Below the pieces are notes generated by a model, which worked only from the letters and a program-made list of their open reading frames with translations, searched no databases and had not been told where the DNA came from. Shown in pieces: positions 29,072 to 38,414 of a stretch of DNA of 64,000 nucleotides (position 1 is its first letter; every line of letters starts with the position of its first letter). The position numbers were made by a program, and so were the translations under genes. The stretch comes from Pseudaquabacterium terrae (GTDB taxonomy: Bacteria; Pseudomonadota; Gammaproteobacteria; Burkholderiales; Burkholderiaceae_C), in assembly GCF_013266755.1 (NCBI RefSeq), contig NZ_JABRWJ010000006.1:496001-560000 (forward strand), written 5' to 3'.

Positions 29072-31183
29072 ATGTCGATGCCGCGCGCCGTGCCGCTCTT
29101 CGCCGCGTGCATGCTGGCGGCGCTGGCGGCCTCGCCCGCGCACGCCGCGGTCGACGAGGAAGGCCTGGAGCAGGTTTATGGCGACCGCTCGACGATCAGC
29201 ATCGCCACCGGCCGGCGCCAGCCGATCCAGCGTGCGCCGGCGGTGGCCACCGTGATCACCGCCGACGACATCGCCGCGCTCGGCGCCACCGATCTCGACG
29301 AGGTGCTGGCGACGGTGCCGGGCCTGCACGTCGGGCGCGGCCACATCGAGCTGATGGCGCTGTACCTGATCCGCGGCATCTACCACCGCATCAACCCGCA
29401 GACGCTGGTGCTGCTCAACGGCATGCCGATGACGACGCTGTTCGTCGGCAACCGCGGGCTGGCCTGGAGCAGCTTTGCGCTCGACGACATCGCGCGCATC
29501 GAGGTCATCCGCGGCCCCGGCTCGGCGCTGTACGGCGCCGATGCCTATGCCGGCGTGATCAACCTGATCACCAAGTCGGCTGCCGAGCACGACGGCCACG
29601 AAGCCGGGCTGCGGGTCGGCTCGTTCGGGCGCCGCGAGGGTTATTGGCAGTACGGCGGGCGACGCGGCCCGCTCGACGTCGCGGCCTACCTGCACCTGGG
29701 CCGCAGCGACGGTCCGCGCAACCGCATCGAGGCCGACGCGCAGACCGCGCTCGATGCGCTGTTCGGCACCCGTGCCAGCCTGGCGCCCGGGCCGATCAGC
29801 AACGGCCACGAGGCGGTCGATGCGCGGCTCGAGCTGGCGCATGAACGCTGGCGCCTGCGCACCGCCTGGATGCTGCGCGACAAGGTCGGCGCCGGGGCCG
29901 GCGTCGCCGAGGCGCTGGACCCGGTCGGCGTGATCCGCACCGACCATCGTTTCGCCGAGCTGTCGCTCACCGAGCAGCCGCTGGGTCCCGATTGGCGGCT
30001 GAACCTCGGCGTCGGCTGGCACGGCTACTCGCAATACCACCACCGCCCGCTGCAGCTGTTCCCGCCCGGTGCCTTCGGCGGCAGCTTCCCGAACGGCATG
30101 TTCGGCGCGCCCAACACCTGGGAGCGCCAGTGGCGCCTGTCGGCGGCGCTGGTCTACACCGGGCTGGCGCGGCACCGGTTGCGCATCGGCGTCGGTTTCG
30201 ACGACCTCGACCTGTACCGCACCCAGGAATTCAAGAACTTCAACATCATCACCAGCGGCCCCGCTGCCGGGCTGCCGGTGCCGATCGGCGATGGTTCGAC
30301 GGTCGTTTCCGCGTCGCCGGGCGACATCTTCCTGCTGCCGCAGCACCGCACGGTGCGCTATGCCTACCTGCAGGACGAGTGGGACCTGGCGAAAGACTGG
30401 TCGCTGACCGCCGGCGTGCGCCACGACCGGTTCTCCGACGCCGGCCACACCACCAACCCGCGCGCCGGCCTGGTCTGGCACGCCGACTACGAGCTCACCG
30501 CCAAGCTCTTGTACGGCCACGCCTTCCGCGCACCGGCCTTCAACGAGCAGCACAGCATCAACAACCCGGTCGAGCGCGGCAACCCGGCGCTGAAGCCCGA
30601 GACGATTCGCACGCTGGAGGCGGTGCTGGCCTGGCAGGGGGGCTCGTGGCAGGGGCAGCTCAGCGTCTTTCGCCACCGCATGCGCGACATCATCCGCGCG
30701 GTGCCGGACGTCGCGTCCGTCGGCAGCAGCTACCAGAACACCGGCGCCCAGCGCGGCCGTGGGCTGGAGGCCGAGTTCCGCTGGGATGTCACGCGCGAGT
30801 TGCGCCTGGCCGGCCACGCCGCCTGGCAGCGCTCGACCGACGAGGCCACCGGCCGCGATCCCGGCTACGCGCCGCGCCGGTTGCTGAACCTGCGCGCCGA
30901 CTGGACGCTGCCGCAGGCCTGGCAGCTCGGTATGCAGGTGCGCGAGGTGGCCGGCCGCCGCCGTCCGCCGGGCGATGCGCGCGCGCCGCTGGCCGATTAC
31001 ACGAACTGGGATGCCCACCTGCGCAGCCCCGCCTTCGCCGGCGGCTGGCGCGTGATGCTGGCCGTCAACAACGTCTTCGACGCCGACCGCCGCGAGCCGA
31101 GCACCGCGCCGGGTGTGTCCCTGCCGAACGACATTCCGCTGCCCGGGCGAGCGGCGGTGCTGCAGGCGAGCTGGCGTTTCTGA
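29072..31183 (+). CDS. TonB-dependent outer-membrane receptor
   Basis: A 703-residue outer-membrane protein with a signal peptide (about 1-26, ending AHA). The plug domain (about 45-165) shows APAVATVITADDIAALGATDLDEVLATVPGLHV and IEVIRGPGSALYGADAYAGVINLITK. The rest is a 22-strand-type barrel ending in an aromatic C-terminus (ASWRF), as required for BAM insertion. I do not see a clear substrate signature; the barrel is closest in style to vitamin B12 or siderophore-type and related receptors. It follows an AraC regulator by eight bases. No TonB-ExbBD genes are in the window. Confidence 0.92.
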   Translation: MSMPRAVPLFAACMLAALAASPAHAAVDEEGLEQVYGDRSTISIATGRRQPIQRAPAVATVITADDIAALGATDLDEVLATVPGLHVGRGHIELMALYLIRGIYHRINPQTLVLLNGMPMTTLFVGNRGLAWSSFALDDIARIEVIRGPGSALYGADAYAGVINLITKSAAEHDGHEAGLRVGSFGRREGYWQYGGRRGPLDVAAYLHLGRSDGPRNRIEADAQTALDALFGTRASLAPGPISNGHEAVDARLELAHERWRLRTAWMLRDKVGAGAGVAEALDPVGVIRTDHRFAELSLTEQPLGPDWRLNLGVGWHGYSQYHHRPLQLFPPGAFGGSFPNGMFGAPNTWERQWRLSAALVYTGLARHRLRIGVGFDDLDLYRTQEFKNFNIITSGPAAGLPVPIGDGSTVVSASPGDIFLLPQHRTVRYAYLQDEWDLAKDWSLTAGVRHDRFSDAGHTTNPRAGLVWHADYELTAKLLYGHAFRAPAFNEQHSINNPVERGNPALKPETIRTLEAVLAWQGGSWQGQLSVFRHRMRDIIRAVPDVASVGSSYQNTGAQRGRGLEAEFRWDVTRELRLAGHAAWQRSTDEATGRDPGYAPRRLLNLRADWTLPQAWQLGMQVREVAGRRRPPGDARAPLADYTNWDAHLRSPAFAGGWRVMLAVNNVFDADRREPSTAPGVSLPNDIPLPGRAAVLQASWRF

Positions 31184-31201
31184 CGCCGCCGCGGGCCGGG
31201 A

Positions 31202-31876
31202 TCAGCCCGGCGCGGCGTGGTCCAGCTGCGAGAAGCGCACCGGCAGCAGCTCACGCGTGGCGAGTGCGCCATCGAGCGTCTTCTGCACCACGATCAGCCG
31301 CTGCGCATCGGGCGGCCCGGCCGGCAGCACCAGGCGGCCGCCGAGCTTGAGCTGCGCGATCAGTGCCGGCGGGATCTGCTCCGGCGCGGCGGTGACGATG
31401 ATCTTGTCGAACGGTGCCTGCTCGGGCCAGCCGTGGTTGCCGTCGCCGATGCGCAGCTCGACGTTGTCGCAGCCGGCGTCGGCGAGGCGCCGCCGCGCCT
31501 GCAGCGCCAGCGTCTCGATCAGCTCGACGCTGTAGACCCGCCGCGCCAGCGCCGACAGCACCGCGCACTGGTAACCCAGGCCGGTGCCGATCTCCAGCAC
31601 GCGGTCGGTCGGCTGCAGCTCGAGCAGGTCGGTCATCACCGCGACGATGAAGGGCTGCGAGATCGTCTTGTCGCAGCCGATCGGCAGCGGGCGGTTCAGG
31701 TAGGCCAGCGGCCGCAGCAGCGGCGGCACGAAGAGGTGCCGCGGCACGTCGCCGAGCGCGTCGAGCACGCGGCGCTGCAGCGCGGCCTTGCCGAGCTGGC
31801 CGCAGCTGAACACCGTCATCGCGACGATCTCGCCGATCATCGTCTGGCGCAGTTCGGAGAATTCGGTATCGGTCAT
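31202..31876 (-). CDS. pcm: Protein-L-isoaspartate O-methyltransferase family protein
   Basis: A 224-residue SAM-dependent methyltransferase of the PCMT family, which repairs isoaspartyl residues in aged proteins. SAM motif I is VLEIGTGLGYQCAVLSALA (about 92); the family segments PIGCDKTISQPFIVAVMT and FDKIIVTAAPEQIPPALIAQL are present. The start at ATG 31876 gives the usual length. Its C-terminus converges on the TonB receptor gene with a 17-base gap. In many Burkholderiales a pcm copy lies upstream of a rhodanese gene and tolC; that context is absent. Confidence 0.88.
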   Translation of the reverse strand: MTDTEFSELRQTMIGEIVAMTVFSCGQLGKAALQRRVLDALGDVPRHLFVPPLLRPLAYLNRPLPIGCDKTISQPFIVAVMTDLLELQPTDRVLEIGTGLGYQCAVLSALARRVYSVELIETLALQARRRLADAGCDNVELRIGDGNHGWPEQAPFDKIIVTAAPEQIPPALIAQLKLGGRLVLPAGPPDAQRLIVVQKTLDGALATRELLPVRFSQLDHAAPG

Positions 31877-31978
31877 GAGGTGCCGCCCTGACCCATCGCC
31901 CGACCATCGTACGCCGCTGGCGCGCCAGCGCAATCCGGTACAAGACCGCGCGAATGCGGGGGCCTAAGCTCTTCCGGC

Positions 31979-32935
31979 ATGTGGATCGGAACTTCGTACG
32001 CGCTCGCCGCCGGCCTGATGTGGGGCCTGGTCTTCATCGGCCCCTTGCTGCTGCCGGACTACCCGGCGGCGCTGCTGTCCTTCGGCCGCTACGTCGCCTT
32101 CGGGCTGATCGCCGTGCCGCTGGCCTGGGCTGATCGGGCGAAGCTCGCGCAACTGTCGCGTGCCGACTGGCTGGAAGCGGCGCGGCTCGGGCTCATCGGC
32201 AACATCGTCTACTACCTGTTCCTCGCCAGCGCGATCCAGCAGGCCGGCGGGCCGCTGCCGACGATGATCATCGGCACGCTGCCGGTGTTGATCGCGCTCG
32301 CTTCGCGGCTGCGCGAGCGCGGCCGCGGCGATGCCGCCCTCGGCTGGACACAGCTCGCGCCCTCGCTGCTGCTGATAGGCGCCGGCATCGCCTGCGTCAA
32401 CCAGGTCGAGCTCGACGCGCTGCGCGCCGCCCCGGCCGCCGACTTCGGGCGTTATGCCGCCGGCGCCGCACTGGCCGTCGGCGCGCTGCTGTGCTGGACC
32501 TGGTATCCGATCCGCAACGCCGACTGGCTGCGCGCCCACCCCGACCGCAGCCCGCGCGCCTGGGCCACCGCGCAAGGCCTGGCGACGCTGCCGATGGCGC
32601 TGGCCGGCTACCTCGGCTGGATGCTGTGGGCGTCGTTCGCCGAGCCGGCGTTCGCTCTGCCGCTCGGCCCGCGGCCCGAACGCTTCCTGGCGCTGATGTT
32701 CGCGATCGGCCTGTTCGCGTCCTGGCTCGGCACGCTGTGCTGGAACGCCGCCAGCCAGCGCCTGCCGACCGCGCTGGTCGGCCAGCTGATCGTCTTCGAG
32801 ACGCTCGCCGCGCTGGCCTATGCGCTGGCGCTGCGCGGCGACGCGCCGGCGCCGGCGACGCTGATCGGCGCCGCGCTGCTCGTGGCGGGGGTCGTGTGGG
32901 CGCTGCGCACGCCGCGCGGCCTGCGGCTTGCCTGA
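31979..32935 (+). CDS. EamA-family (DMT) transporter
   Basis: A 318-residue inner-membrane protein with about ten hydrophobic helices arranged as two repeats, matching the drug/metabolite transporter superfamily (EamA). Segments such as GLIGNIVYYLFLASAIQQAGGPLPTM and WNAASQRLPTALVGQLIVFETLAALAYAL are characteristic. The substrate is unknown; members export amino acids or metabolites or carry organic cations. It is divergent from pcm, with a 102-base gap, and its end faces glcF with a 13-base gap. No ribosome-binding site is obvious before ATG 31979. Confidence 0.87.
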   Translation: MWIGTSYALAAGLMWGLVFIGPLLLPDYPAALLSFGRYVAFGLIAVPLAWADRAKLAQLSRADWLEAARLGLIGNIVYYLFLASAIQQAGGPLPTMIIGTLPVLIALASRLRERGRGDAALGWTQLAPSLLLIGAGIACVNQVELDALRAAPAADFGRYAAGAALAVGALLCWTWYPIRNADWLRAHPDRSPRAWATAQGLATLPMALAGYLGWMLWASFAEPAFALPLGPRPERFLALMFAIGLFASWLGTLCWNAASQRLPTALVGQLIVFETLAALAYALALRGDAPAPATLIGAALLVAGVVWALRTPRGLRLA

Positions 32936-32948
32936 ACTCGCCCCGTGA

Positions 32949-34187
32949 TCAGGCGCCGGCCAGCGCCTCGTCGACCAGCTCGATCCAGTGCGCGACGCGC
33001 GTCGTCGTGCCGCCTTGCAGGTGCTGGATGCAGCCGATGTTCGCCGAGACGATGACCGCGGGCTCGAGCGCGCCGAGGTGGCCGAGCTTGCGGTCGCGCA
33101 ATTGCTTGGCAAGTTCAGGCTGCAGCACCGAATAGGTGCCGGCCGAGCCGCAGCACAGGTGGCTTTCGTTCAGCGGCAGCGTGACCTCGAAGCCGAGGGC
33201 GCGCAGGCCCGCCTCGACGCCGCCGCGCAGCTGCTGCCCGTGCTGCAAGGTGCATGGTGGATGGAAGGCGAGCTTGCGTGCATCGGCGCGGCGCAGCTTC
33301 GGCTGCAGCGCAGCCACGAGCTCCGGCAGCAGCTCCGACAGGTCCCTGGTCAGCGCCGCGATGCGCCGGGCCTTGTCGGCATACGCCGGATCACGCGCCA
33401 GCGCGTGGCCGTAGTCCTTGACCATCACGCCGCAGCCCGACGCGTTCATCACGATCGCCTCGACCTCGCCGCGCTCGACCTGCGGCCACCAGGCATCGAT
33501 GTTGCGGCGCATGTCGGCCAGGCCGCCGTCGTGGTCGTTCAGGTGCGTGCGCAGCGCGCCGCAGCAGCCGGCGTCCGGCGCCACCCGCGTCTGGATGCCG
33601 GCGGCATCGAGCACGCGCGCGGTCGCGGCGTTGATGTTCGGCAGCATCGAGGGCTGCACGCAGCCGGCGAGCAGCAGCACCTTGCGCGCATGCGTGCGGC
33701 GCGGCCAGTGATGTGCGCGCGGCGGCGCGGCGGCCGGCACTTTGTCCTGCAGCGCCTTGGGCACGAAGGGCCGCGCCAGCTTGCCCAGCGCCATTGCCGG
33801 CGCGAACAGCGGCGACGGCAGCCCTTCCTTCAGCAGCCAGCGCTGCATCCGCTCGGCCGCCGGCCGCTCGACCTTGCGCTCGACGATCCGACGGCCGATC
33901 TCGACCAGCGCGCCGTACTGCACGCCGGATGGGCAGGTGGTTTCGCAGTTGCGGCAGGTCAGGCAGCGGTCCAGGTGCAGCTGCGTCGCGCTGGTCGGCG
34001 CCTGGCCCTCGAGGACCTGCTTGATCAGGTAGATGCGGCCACGCGGACCGTCGAGCTCGTCGCCGAGCAATTGGTAGGTCGGGCAGGTTGCGGTGCAGAA
34101 GCCGCAGTGCACGCACTTGCGCAGGATGGCTTCGGCGGTCTCGCCGTCGGGCGTGCCCTTGAACTCGGGGGCGAGGTCGGTCTGCAT
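32949..34187 (-). CDS. glcF: Glycolate oxidase iron-sulfur subunit
   Basis: A 412-residue protein with two [4Fe-4S] ferredoxin motifs, CVHCGFCTATCP (C25, C28, C31, C35) and CLTCRNCETTCP (C75, C78, C81, C85). Two CCG-type heterodisulfide-reductase-like domains follow (GCCGALRTHLNDHD, CCGSAGTYSVLQPEL). It links GlcD/GlcE to the respiratory chain for oxidation of glycolate to glyoxylate. ATG 34187 gives the typical N-terminus (LAPEFKGTPDGETAEAILRKC). It is separated from glcE by a methyltransferase gene, which is unusual for this operon. Confidence 0.95.
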   Translation of the reverse strand: MQTDLAPEFKGTPDGETAEAILRKCVHCGFCTATCPTYQLLGDELDGPRGRIYLIKQVLEGQAPTSATQLHLDRCLTCRNCETTCPSGVQYGALVEIGRRIVERKVERPAAERMQRWLLKEGLPSPLFAPAMALGKLARPFVPKALQDKVPAAAPPRAHHWPRRTHARKVLLLAGCVQPSMLPNINAATARVLDAAGIQTRVAPDAGCCGALRTHLNDHDGGLADMRRNIDAWWPQVERGEVEAIVMNASGCGVMVKDYGHALARDPAYADKARRIAALTRDLSELLPELVAALQPKLRRADARKLAFHPPCTLQHGQQLRGGVEAGLRALGFEVTLPLNESHLCCGSAGTYSVLQPELAKQLRDRKLGHLGALEPAVIVSANIGCIQHLQGGTTTRVAHWIELVDEALAGA

Positions 34188-34201
34188 ATGTCTCTGCGAG
34201 C

Positions 34202-34861
34202 TCAGGCCAGCGTGTAGGCCAGCCGCCAGTAGTGGCGCGTTGCCGACCACTGCGGGTCGCGGGCGCGCGCGCCGAGCTGCGCGATCGCCTCGTCGCGCTC
34301 GGGAAAGTTCTTCAGCACCTCGTGGATCGAGCCGTCGGAGAGCGTGCGCTGCTGGTAGCTGTTGCCCTCGGCATCGCGGCGCGTGATCGGCGTGCTGCTG
34401 CCTTCGGCGTAGGCGTTGTCGAGCATCACGATGCGCGCGCCGGGTTCGAGCCTTGCGTGCAGCGTGTCCAGCCAGGCCGGCAGGCGCGCGCGCGGCACGT
34501 GCGACCACCAGTGGCCGGCGAACGCGGCGTCGAAGCGCTCGCCGTCGAGGCCGGCCAGCGTGTACGCGTCGAGCGAGCGCAGCTCGACCGACGCCGGCAG
34601 CGGCTTGGCGCGGGCGATCGCCATCGTCTCGGGATTCAGGTCGGTTGCCAGCCAGTGCGCGGCGTCGCGCGCGCCGTGCACGGTCCACCAGCCGGTGCCG
34701 CAGGCGATCTCCAGCACGCGGCGGCCGCTGAAGAAGGCCGGCAGCGTGGTTTCCAGCGCGCGCAGCTCGGCCTGGCGCTCGGGCTTGTGATAAATCCGTT
34801 CGTACTCGGCCGCGCGGCGCGCGTAGTACACGGCCATGTCTGCTTCGGGGGTCGTGGTCAT
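34202..34861 (-). CDS. Class I SAM-dependent methyltransferase, inserted in the glc operon
   Basis: A 219-residue Rossmann-fold methyltransferase. Motif I is VLEIACGTGWWTVH (about 49), followed by the acidic residue at the end of strand 2 in LATDLNPETM and by FDAAFAGHWWSHVPR. The substrate is unknown; small-molecule O- or N-methylation is as likely as anything. ATG 34861 directly abuts the glcE stop (next base 34862), and 14 bases separate its own stop from glcF. It must be translated from the glcDEF message, yet it is not a standard part of it. Confidence 0.8.
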   Translation of the reverse strand: MTTTPEADMAVYYARRAAEYERIYHKPERQAELRALETTLPAFFSGRRVLEIACGTGWWTVHGARDAAHWLATDLNPETMAIARAKPLPASVELRSLDAYTLAGLDGERFDAAFAGHWWSHVPRARLPAWLDTLHARLEPGARIVMLDNAYAEGSSTPITRRDAEGNSYQQRTLSDGSIHEVLKNFPERDEAIAQLGARARDPQWSATRHYWRLAYTLA

Positions 34862-35947
34862 CTACAGGTCGGGATAGAGGCGGCCGGGGTTGAAGATCCG
34901 CTCGGGGTCGAAGGCATGCTTGATGCCGCGCTGGATGCGCAGCTGCGCGTCGGGCAGTGCCGCCAGCACGCCGGCCGACTTGTCGCCGCGGAAGACCACC
35001 GCGTGGCCGCCGAGCTTGGCCGCCGCTTCACGCAGCAGCGCGGCCGGCGCGCTGGTAACGAGCCAGCGCTGCGCGCCGCCCCACTCGATCAGCTGCTCGC
35101 CGCTCAAGGCCAGCGGCGGTGCGGTCTGCTTGACCGACAGGCGCCACAGCGTCGCGCCGCCGGCGAGCGCGCGCTGGGCGCTCTGGAAGAACTCGTCGCG
35201 CTGGTCGCGCAGGCCGCGCCAGAAGGTGTCGGCCAGCGCCGCGTCGATGCGCTCGCCGCCGAGTTGCCCGGCGGCCGCCTGCACCGCCGCCGACGCACCC
35301 GACAGCCGGACCACGAGCATGCCGCTCCACCACGCGCTGGCATTGATCGGCAGCGGCTCGCGGCCCCAGGCGTTGAGCTGGCGCAGCGCCTCGGCCTGTT
35401 CACGCTCGAAGCGCAGCGTGATCGTCGCCGGCGCGATCGGCAGCACCTTCAGCGACACCTCGAGGATCACGCCGAGGATGCCCATCGAGCCGGCCAGCAG
35501 TCGCGAGACGTCGTAGCCGGCGACGTTCTTCATCACCTGGCCGCCGAAGCTCAGGACTTCAGCGCGGCCGTTCAGCAGCGTCGCGCCGAGCAGGTAGTCG
35601 CGCAGCCCGCCGCTGGCCGCGCGCGCGGGGCCGGCCAGGCCGGCGGCGACCATGCCGCCGACGGTGCCGCCGTCGGCGAAACGTGGCGGCTCGAAGGCCA
35701 GGCACTGGCCTTGTTCGGCGAGTGTCGACTCGAGCTCGGCCAGCGGTGTGCCGGCGCGCACCGTGACCACCAGCTCGCTCGGCTCGTAGCGGCTGATGCC
35801 GGTGAGCGCGCGTGTGTCCAGCGGCTCGCCTTGCGGCGCCTCGCCGTAGAAGTCCTTGCTGCCGCCGCCGCGGATGCACAGCGGCGTGCGGCTCGCTCGG
35901 GCGGTCTGCACGCGGTCGATCAATGCCGTGAGGGCGGCGTCAGCCAT
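34862..35947 (-). CDS. glcE: Glycolate oxidase FAD-binding subunit
   Basis: A 361-residue FAD-binding-4 protein. The flavin-binding segments are RTPLCIRGGGSKDFYG, FADGGTVGGMVAAGLAGPARAA and GGQVMKNVAGYDVSRLLAGSMG; the C-terminus RGIKHAFDPERIFNPGRLYPD is typical of GlcE. It works as a complex with GlcD and GlcF in the conversion of glycolate to glyoxylate. It starts two bases after the glcD stop and is followed without a gap by the methyltransferase gene. Confidence 0.95.
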   Translation of the reverse strand: MADAALTALIDRVQTARASRTPLCIRGGGSKDFYGEAPQGEPLDTRALTGISRYEPSELVVTVRAGTPLAELESTLAEQGQCLAFEPPRFADGGTVGGMVAAGLAGPARAASGGLRDYLLGATLLNGRAEVLSFGGQVMKNVAGYDVSRLLAGSMGILGVILEVSLKVLPIAPATITLRFEREQAEALRQLNAWGREPLPINASAWWSGMLVVRLSGASAAVQAAAGQLGGERIDAALADTFWRGLRDQRDEFFQSAQRALAGGATLWRLSVKQTAPPLALSGEQLIEWGGAQRWLVTSAPAALLREAAAKLGGHAVVFRGDKSAGVLAALPDAQLRIQRGIKHAFDPERIFNPGRLYPDL

Positions 35948-35949
35948 CG

Positions 35950-37449
35950 TCAGAAACGCTCCAGGTCCGGAAAGGGCAGCAGACCCTTCTTGACGTGCAT
36001 CTTCCCGTACTCGGCGCAGCGCTGAAGCGTCGGAATCAGCTTGCCGGGATTCAGCAGGCCCTGCGGGTCGAAGGCGGCCTTCAGCGCCGTCATCTGCGCC
36101 AGCTCGGTGGCGCTGAACTGCACGCACATCGAATTGAGCTTCTCGACGCCGACGCCGTGCTCACCGGTCACCGTGCCGCCCATCGCGACGCTGGTCTCGA
36201 GGATGTCGGCGCCGAACAGCTCGGCACGGTGCAGCTGGTCGGGATCGTTGGCGTCGAACAGGATCAGCGGATGCAGGTTGCCGTCGCCGGCGTGGAAGAC
36301 GTTGCAGCAGCGCAGCGCGTAACGCTGTTCCATCTGCTGGATCGCGAGCAGGATGTCGGCCAGCCGCTTGCGCGGGATCGTCGAGTCCATGCACATGTAG
36401 TCGGGGCTGATGCGGCCCGAGGCGGGGAAGGCGTTCTTGCGGCCGCTCCAGAACTTCAGCCGCTGCGGCTCGTCCTCGCTGACTTCGAGCCGCGTCGCGC
36501 CGCAGCCGGCGAGCACACCGCGCATGCGCTCGACCTCTTCGGCCACCTCTTCGGGCGTGCCGTCGCTTTCGCACAGCAGGATCGCCGCGGCGTCGAGGTC
36601 GTAGCCGGCGCCGACGAAGGCCTCGACCGCGGCGGTCATCGGCTTGTCCATCATCTCCAGGCCCGCTGGGATGATGCCGGCGGCGATGATCGCCGCCACG
36701 GCATCGCCGGCTTTGCGCACGTCGTCGAAGCTGGCCATGATGCAGCGCGCGAGCTGGGGTTTCGGCAGCAGCTTGACGGTGACTTCGACGATCACCGCCA
36801 GCATGCCCTCGCTGCCGATCACGATCGGCAGCAGGTCCAGCCCCGGCGCATCGAGCGCCTCGCTGCCGAACTCGACCGGCTCGCCCTCGATCGTGAAGCC
36901 GCTCGCTTTAAGCACGTTGTGCAAGGTCAGCCCGTACTTCAGGCAATGCACGCCGCCGGAGTTTTCGGCGACGTTGCCGCCGATCGTGCAGGCGATCTGG
37001 CTCGACGGGTCGGGCGCGTAATAAAGCCGATAAGGCGCGGCCGCCTCGCTGATCGCCAGGTTGCGCACGCCGCATTGCACGCGCGCGGTGCGGCTCGCGA
37101 CGTCGACCGCCAGGATGCGGTTGAACTTGGCCAGCGACAGCGTGACGCCCAGCGCATGCGGCATCGCGCCGCCCGACAGCCCCGTGCCGGCGCCGCGCGC
37201 GACGACCGGCACGCGCAGGGCATGGCAGGCGCGCAGCACGGCGGCCACCTGCGCCTCGGATTCCGGCAGCGCGACGACCAGCGGCGTCTCGCGGTACGCG
37301 GTCAGGCCGTCGCATTCGTAGGGCACGGTGTCCTCGCGCCGGTACAGCAGCGCATGCGGCGGCAGCAGTGGCGCAAGCGCCGCGATCACCGCGGCCTGGC
37401 GCGTGGCGCGCTCGGCGGGCTGCAGCGAATCGAGCAGGGGAGAAGACAT
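35950..37449 (-). CDS. glcD: Glycolate oxidase catalytic subunit
   Basis: A 499-residue FAD-linked oxidase. Flavin-binding motifs VPVVARGAGTGLSGGAMP and ACTIGGNVAENSGGVHCLKYG, the metal/substrate region CCNVFHAGDGNLHPL, and the GGTVTGEHGVGVEKL motif with the catalytic-site histidine are present. It oxidises glycolate (and often D-lactate) to the 2-oxo acid. It is first of the structural genes glcD, glcE, methyltransferase and glcF, and lies 70 bases after a LysR-type regulator on the same strand. No GntR-type GlcC is seen, so control by the LysR protein is a plausible guess. Confidence 0.96.
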   Translation of the reverse strand: MSSPLLDSLQPAERATRQAAVIAALAPLLPPHALLYRREDTVPYECDGLTAYRETPLVVALPESEAQVAAVLRACHALRVPVVARGAGTGLSGGAMPHALGVTLSLAKFNRILAVDVASRTARVQCGVRNLAISEAAAPYRLYYAPDPSSQIACTIGGNVAENSGGVHCLKYGLTLHNVLKASGFTIEGEPVEFGSEALDAPGLDLLPIVIGSEGMLAVIVEVTVKLLPKPQLARCIMASFDDVRKAGDAVAAIIAAGIIPAGLEMMDKPMTAAVEAFVGAGYDLDAAAILLCESDGTPEEVAEEVERMRGVLAGCGATRLEVSEDEPQRLKFWSGRKNAFPASGRISPDYMCMDSTIPRKRLADILLAIQQMEQRYALRCCNVFHAGDGNLHPLILFDANDPDQLHRAELFGADILETSVAMGGTVTGEHGVGVEKLNSMCVQFSATELAQMTALKAAFDPQGLLNPGKLIPTLQRCAEYGKMHVKKGLLPFPDLERF

Positions 37450-37519
37450 CGCGGGGCAGTCTAGTGCAGCGCTCGCGCGCCCCCGGCTGAAAGTTCTGCG
37501 CTGCCTGCGTGAAGGAAAT

Positions 37520-38407
37520 TCAGGCCAGCGACTGCTGCAGCCAGTCGGCGAAGGCGGCGCACTCCCAGCGTTTCAGCGTTCCCGGCTTCCAGCACAGCCA
37601 GTGCTGGTGCGGCGAGTTGACCACGCGCGGCGACAGGCGCATCAGCCGCCCGCTGTCGAGCCAGGCCGCGCCGAGCTTCAGCCGCGCCAGCGTGACGCCG
37701 AATCCGGCCGCCGCGGCATCGAGCATCAGGCCGACGTCGTTGAACTGCGCACCTTCGCGCGGTTCGGGCAGCCCCAGGCCGCAGGCGGCGAACCAGGTCG
37801 ACCAGGGCTCGAGCGGGCTGCGGATCAGGCGCACGCGGCTGCACTCGGCGGCGCTTTCGAAGTGATCGTCGAAGGGGCCGTGCTCGGCCAGGAAGTCGGG
37901 GCTGCAGGCGGGGGTGACTTGGTCGGTGAGCAGCAGGCGGTAGTCGAGGCCGCTGCCGGCGGCGGGCTCGGCGCCGAAACGAATCTCCAGATCGGCCGGT
38001 TCCCCCGTCACATCGAGCAAGGGAATGGCCACCTGCAACACCAGCTCGACATCCGGCCAGGCACGCCGGAAACCGGCCAGCCTCGGCAGCAGCAGCTCGC
38101 GCGAGAAGGTCGGCGTGACGGCGATGCGCAGCCGCGCGCCGCCACCGTCGCCGCAACGCGGCAGTTGCGCCAGCGCGGTGAGCGCCGGCCGCACCTGCGC
38201 GAGGCAGGCGACGCCGTCGGCGGTCAGCGTGAAATCGGCGCGCTCGAAGAGCCGCGTGCCGAGCTGGGTCTCGAGCTGGCGCAGCCGGTGGCTGACGGCG
38301 CTGGGCGTCACGTTCAGCTCGTCGGCCGCCTGCGTCACGCTGCGCAGCCGCGCCAGCGCCTCGAAGGCCTGCAGGTTCTGGATCGGCGGGATGCGCGGCG
38401 CGGCCAT
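37520..38407 (-). CDS. LysR-family transcriptional regulator (GcvA-like)
   Basis: A 295-residue regulator with an N-terminal winged helix-turn-helix (LRSVTQAADELNVTPSAVSHRLRQLETQLGTRLFER, about 20-60) and a C-terminal periplasmic-binding-protein-like effector domain. The PPIQNLQAFEALAR start is typical of the GcvA subgroup. It starts seven bases after the GNAT gene and ends 70 bases before glcD, all on the same strand. Regulation of glcDEF is suggested by the position only; LysR proteins more often regulate divergent genes. Confidence 0.88.
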   Translation of the reverse strand: MAAPRIPPIQNLQAFEALARLRSVTQAADELNVTPSAVSHRLRQLETQLGTRLFERADFTLTADGVACLAQVRPALTALAQLPRCGDGGGARLRIAVTPTFSRELLLPRLAGFRRAWPDVELVLQVAIPLLDVTGEPADLEIRFGAEPAAGSGLDYRLLLTDQVTPACSPDFLAEHGPFDDHFESAAECSRVRLIRSPLEPWSTWFAACGLGLPEPREGAQFNDVGLMLDAAAAGFGVTLARLKLGAAWLDSGRLMRLSPRVVNSPHQHWLCWKPGTLKRWECAAFADWLQQSLA

Positions 38408-38414
38408 CGGATGC

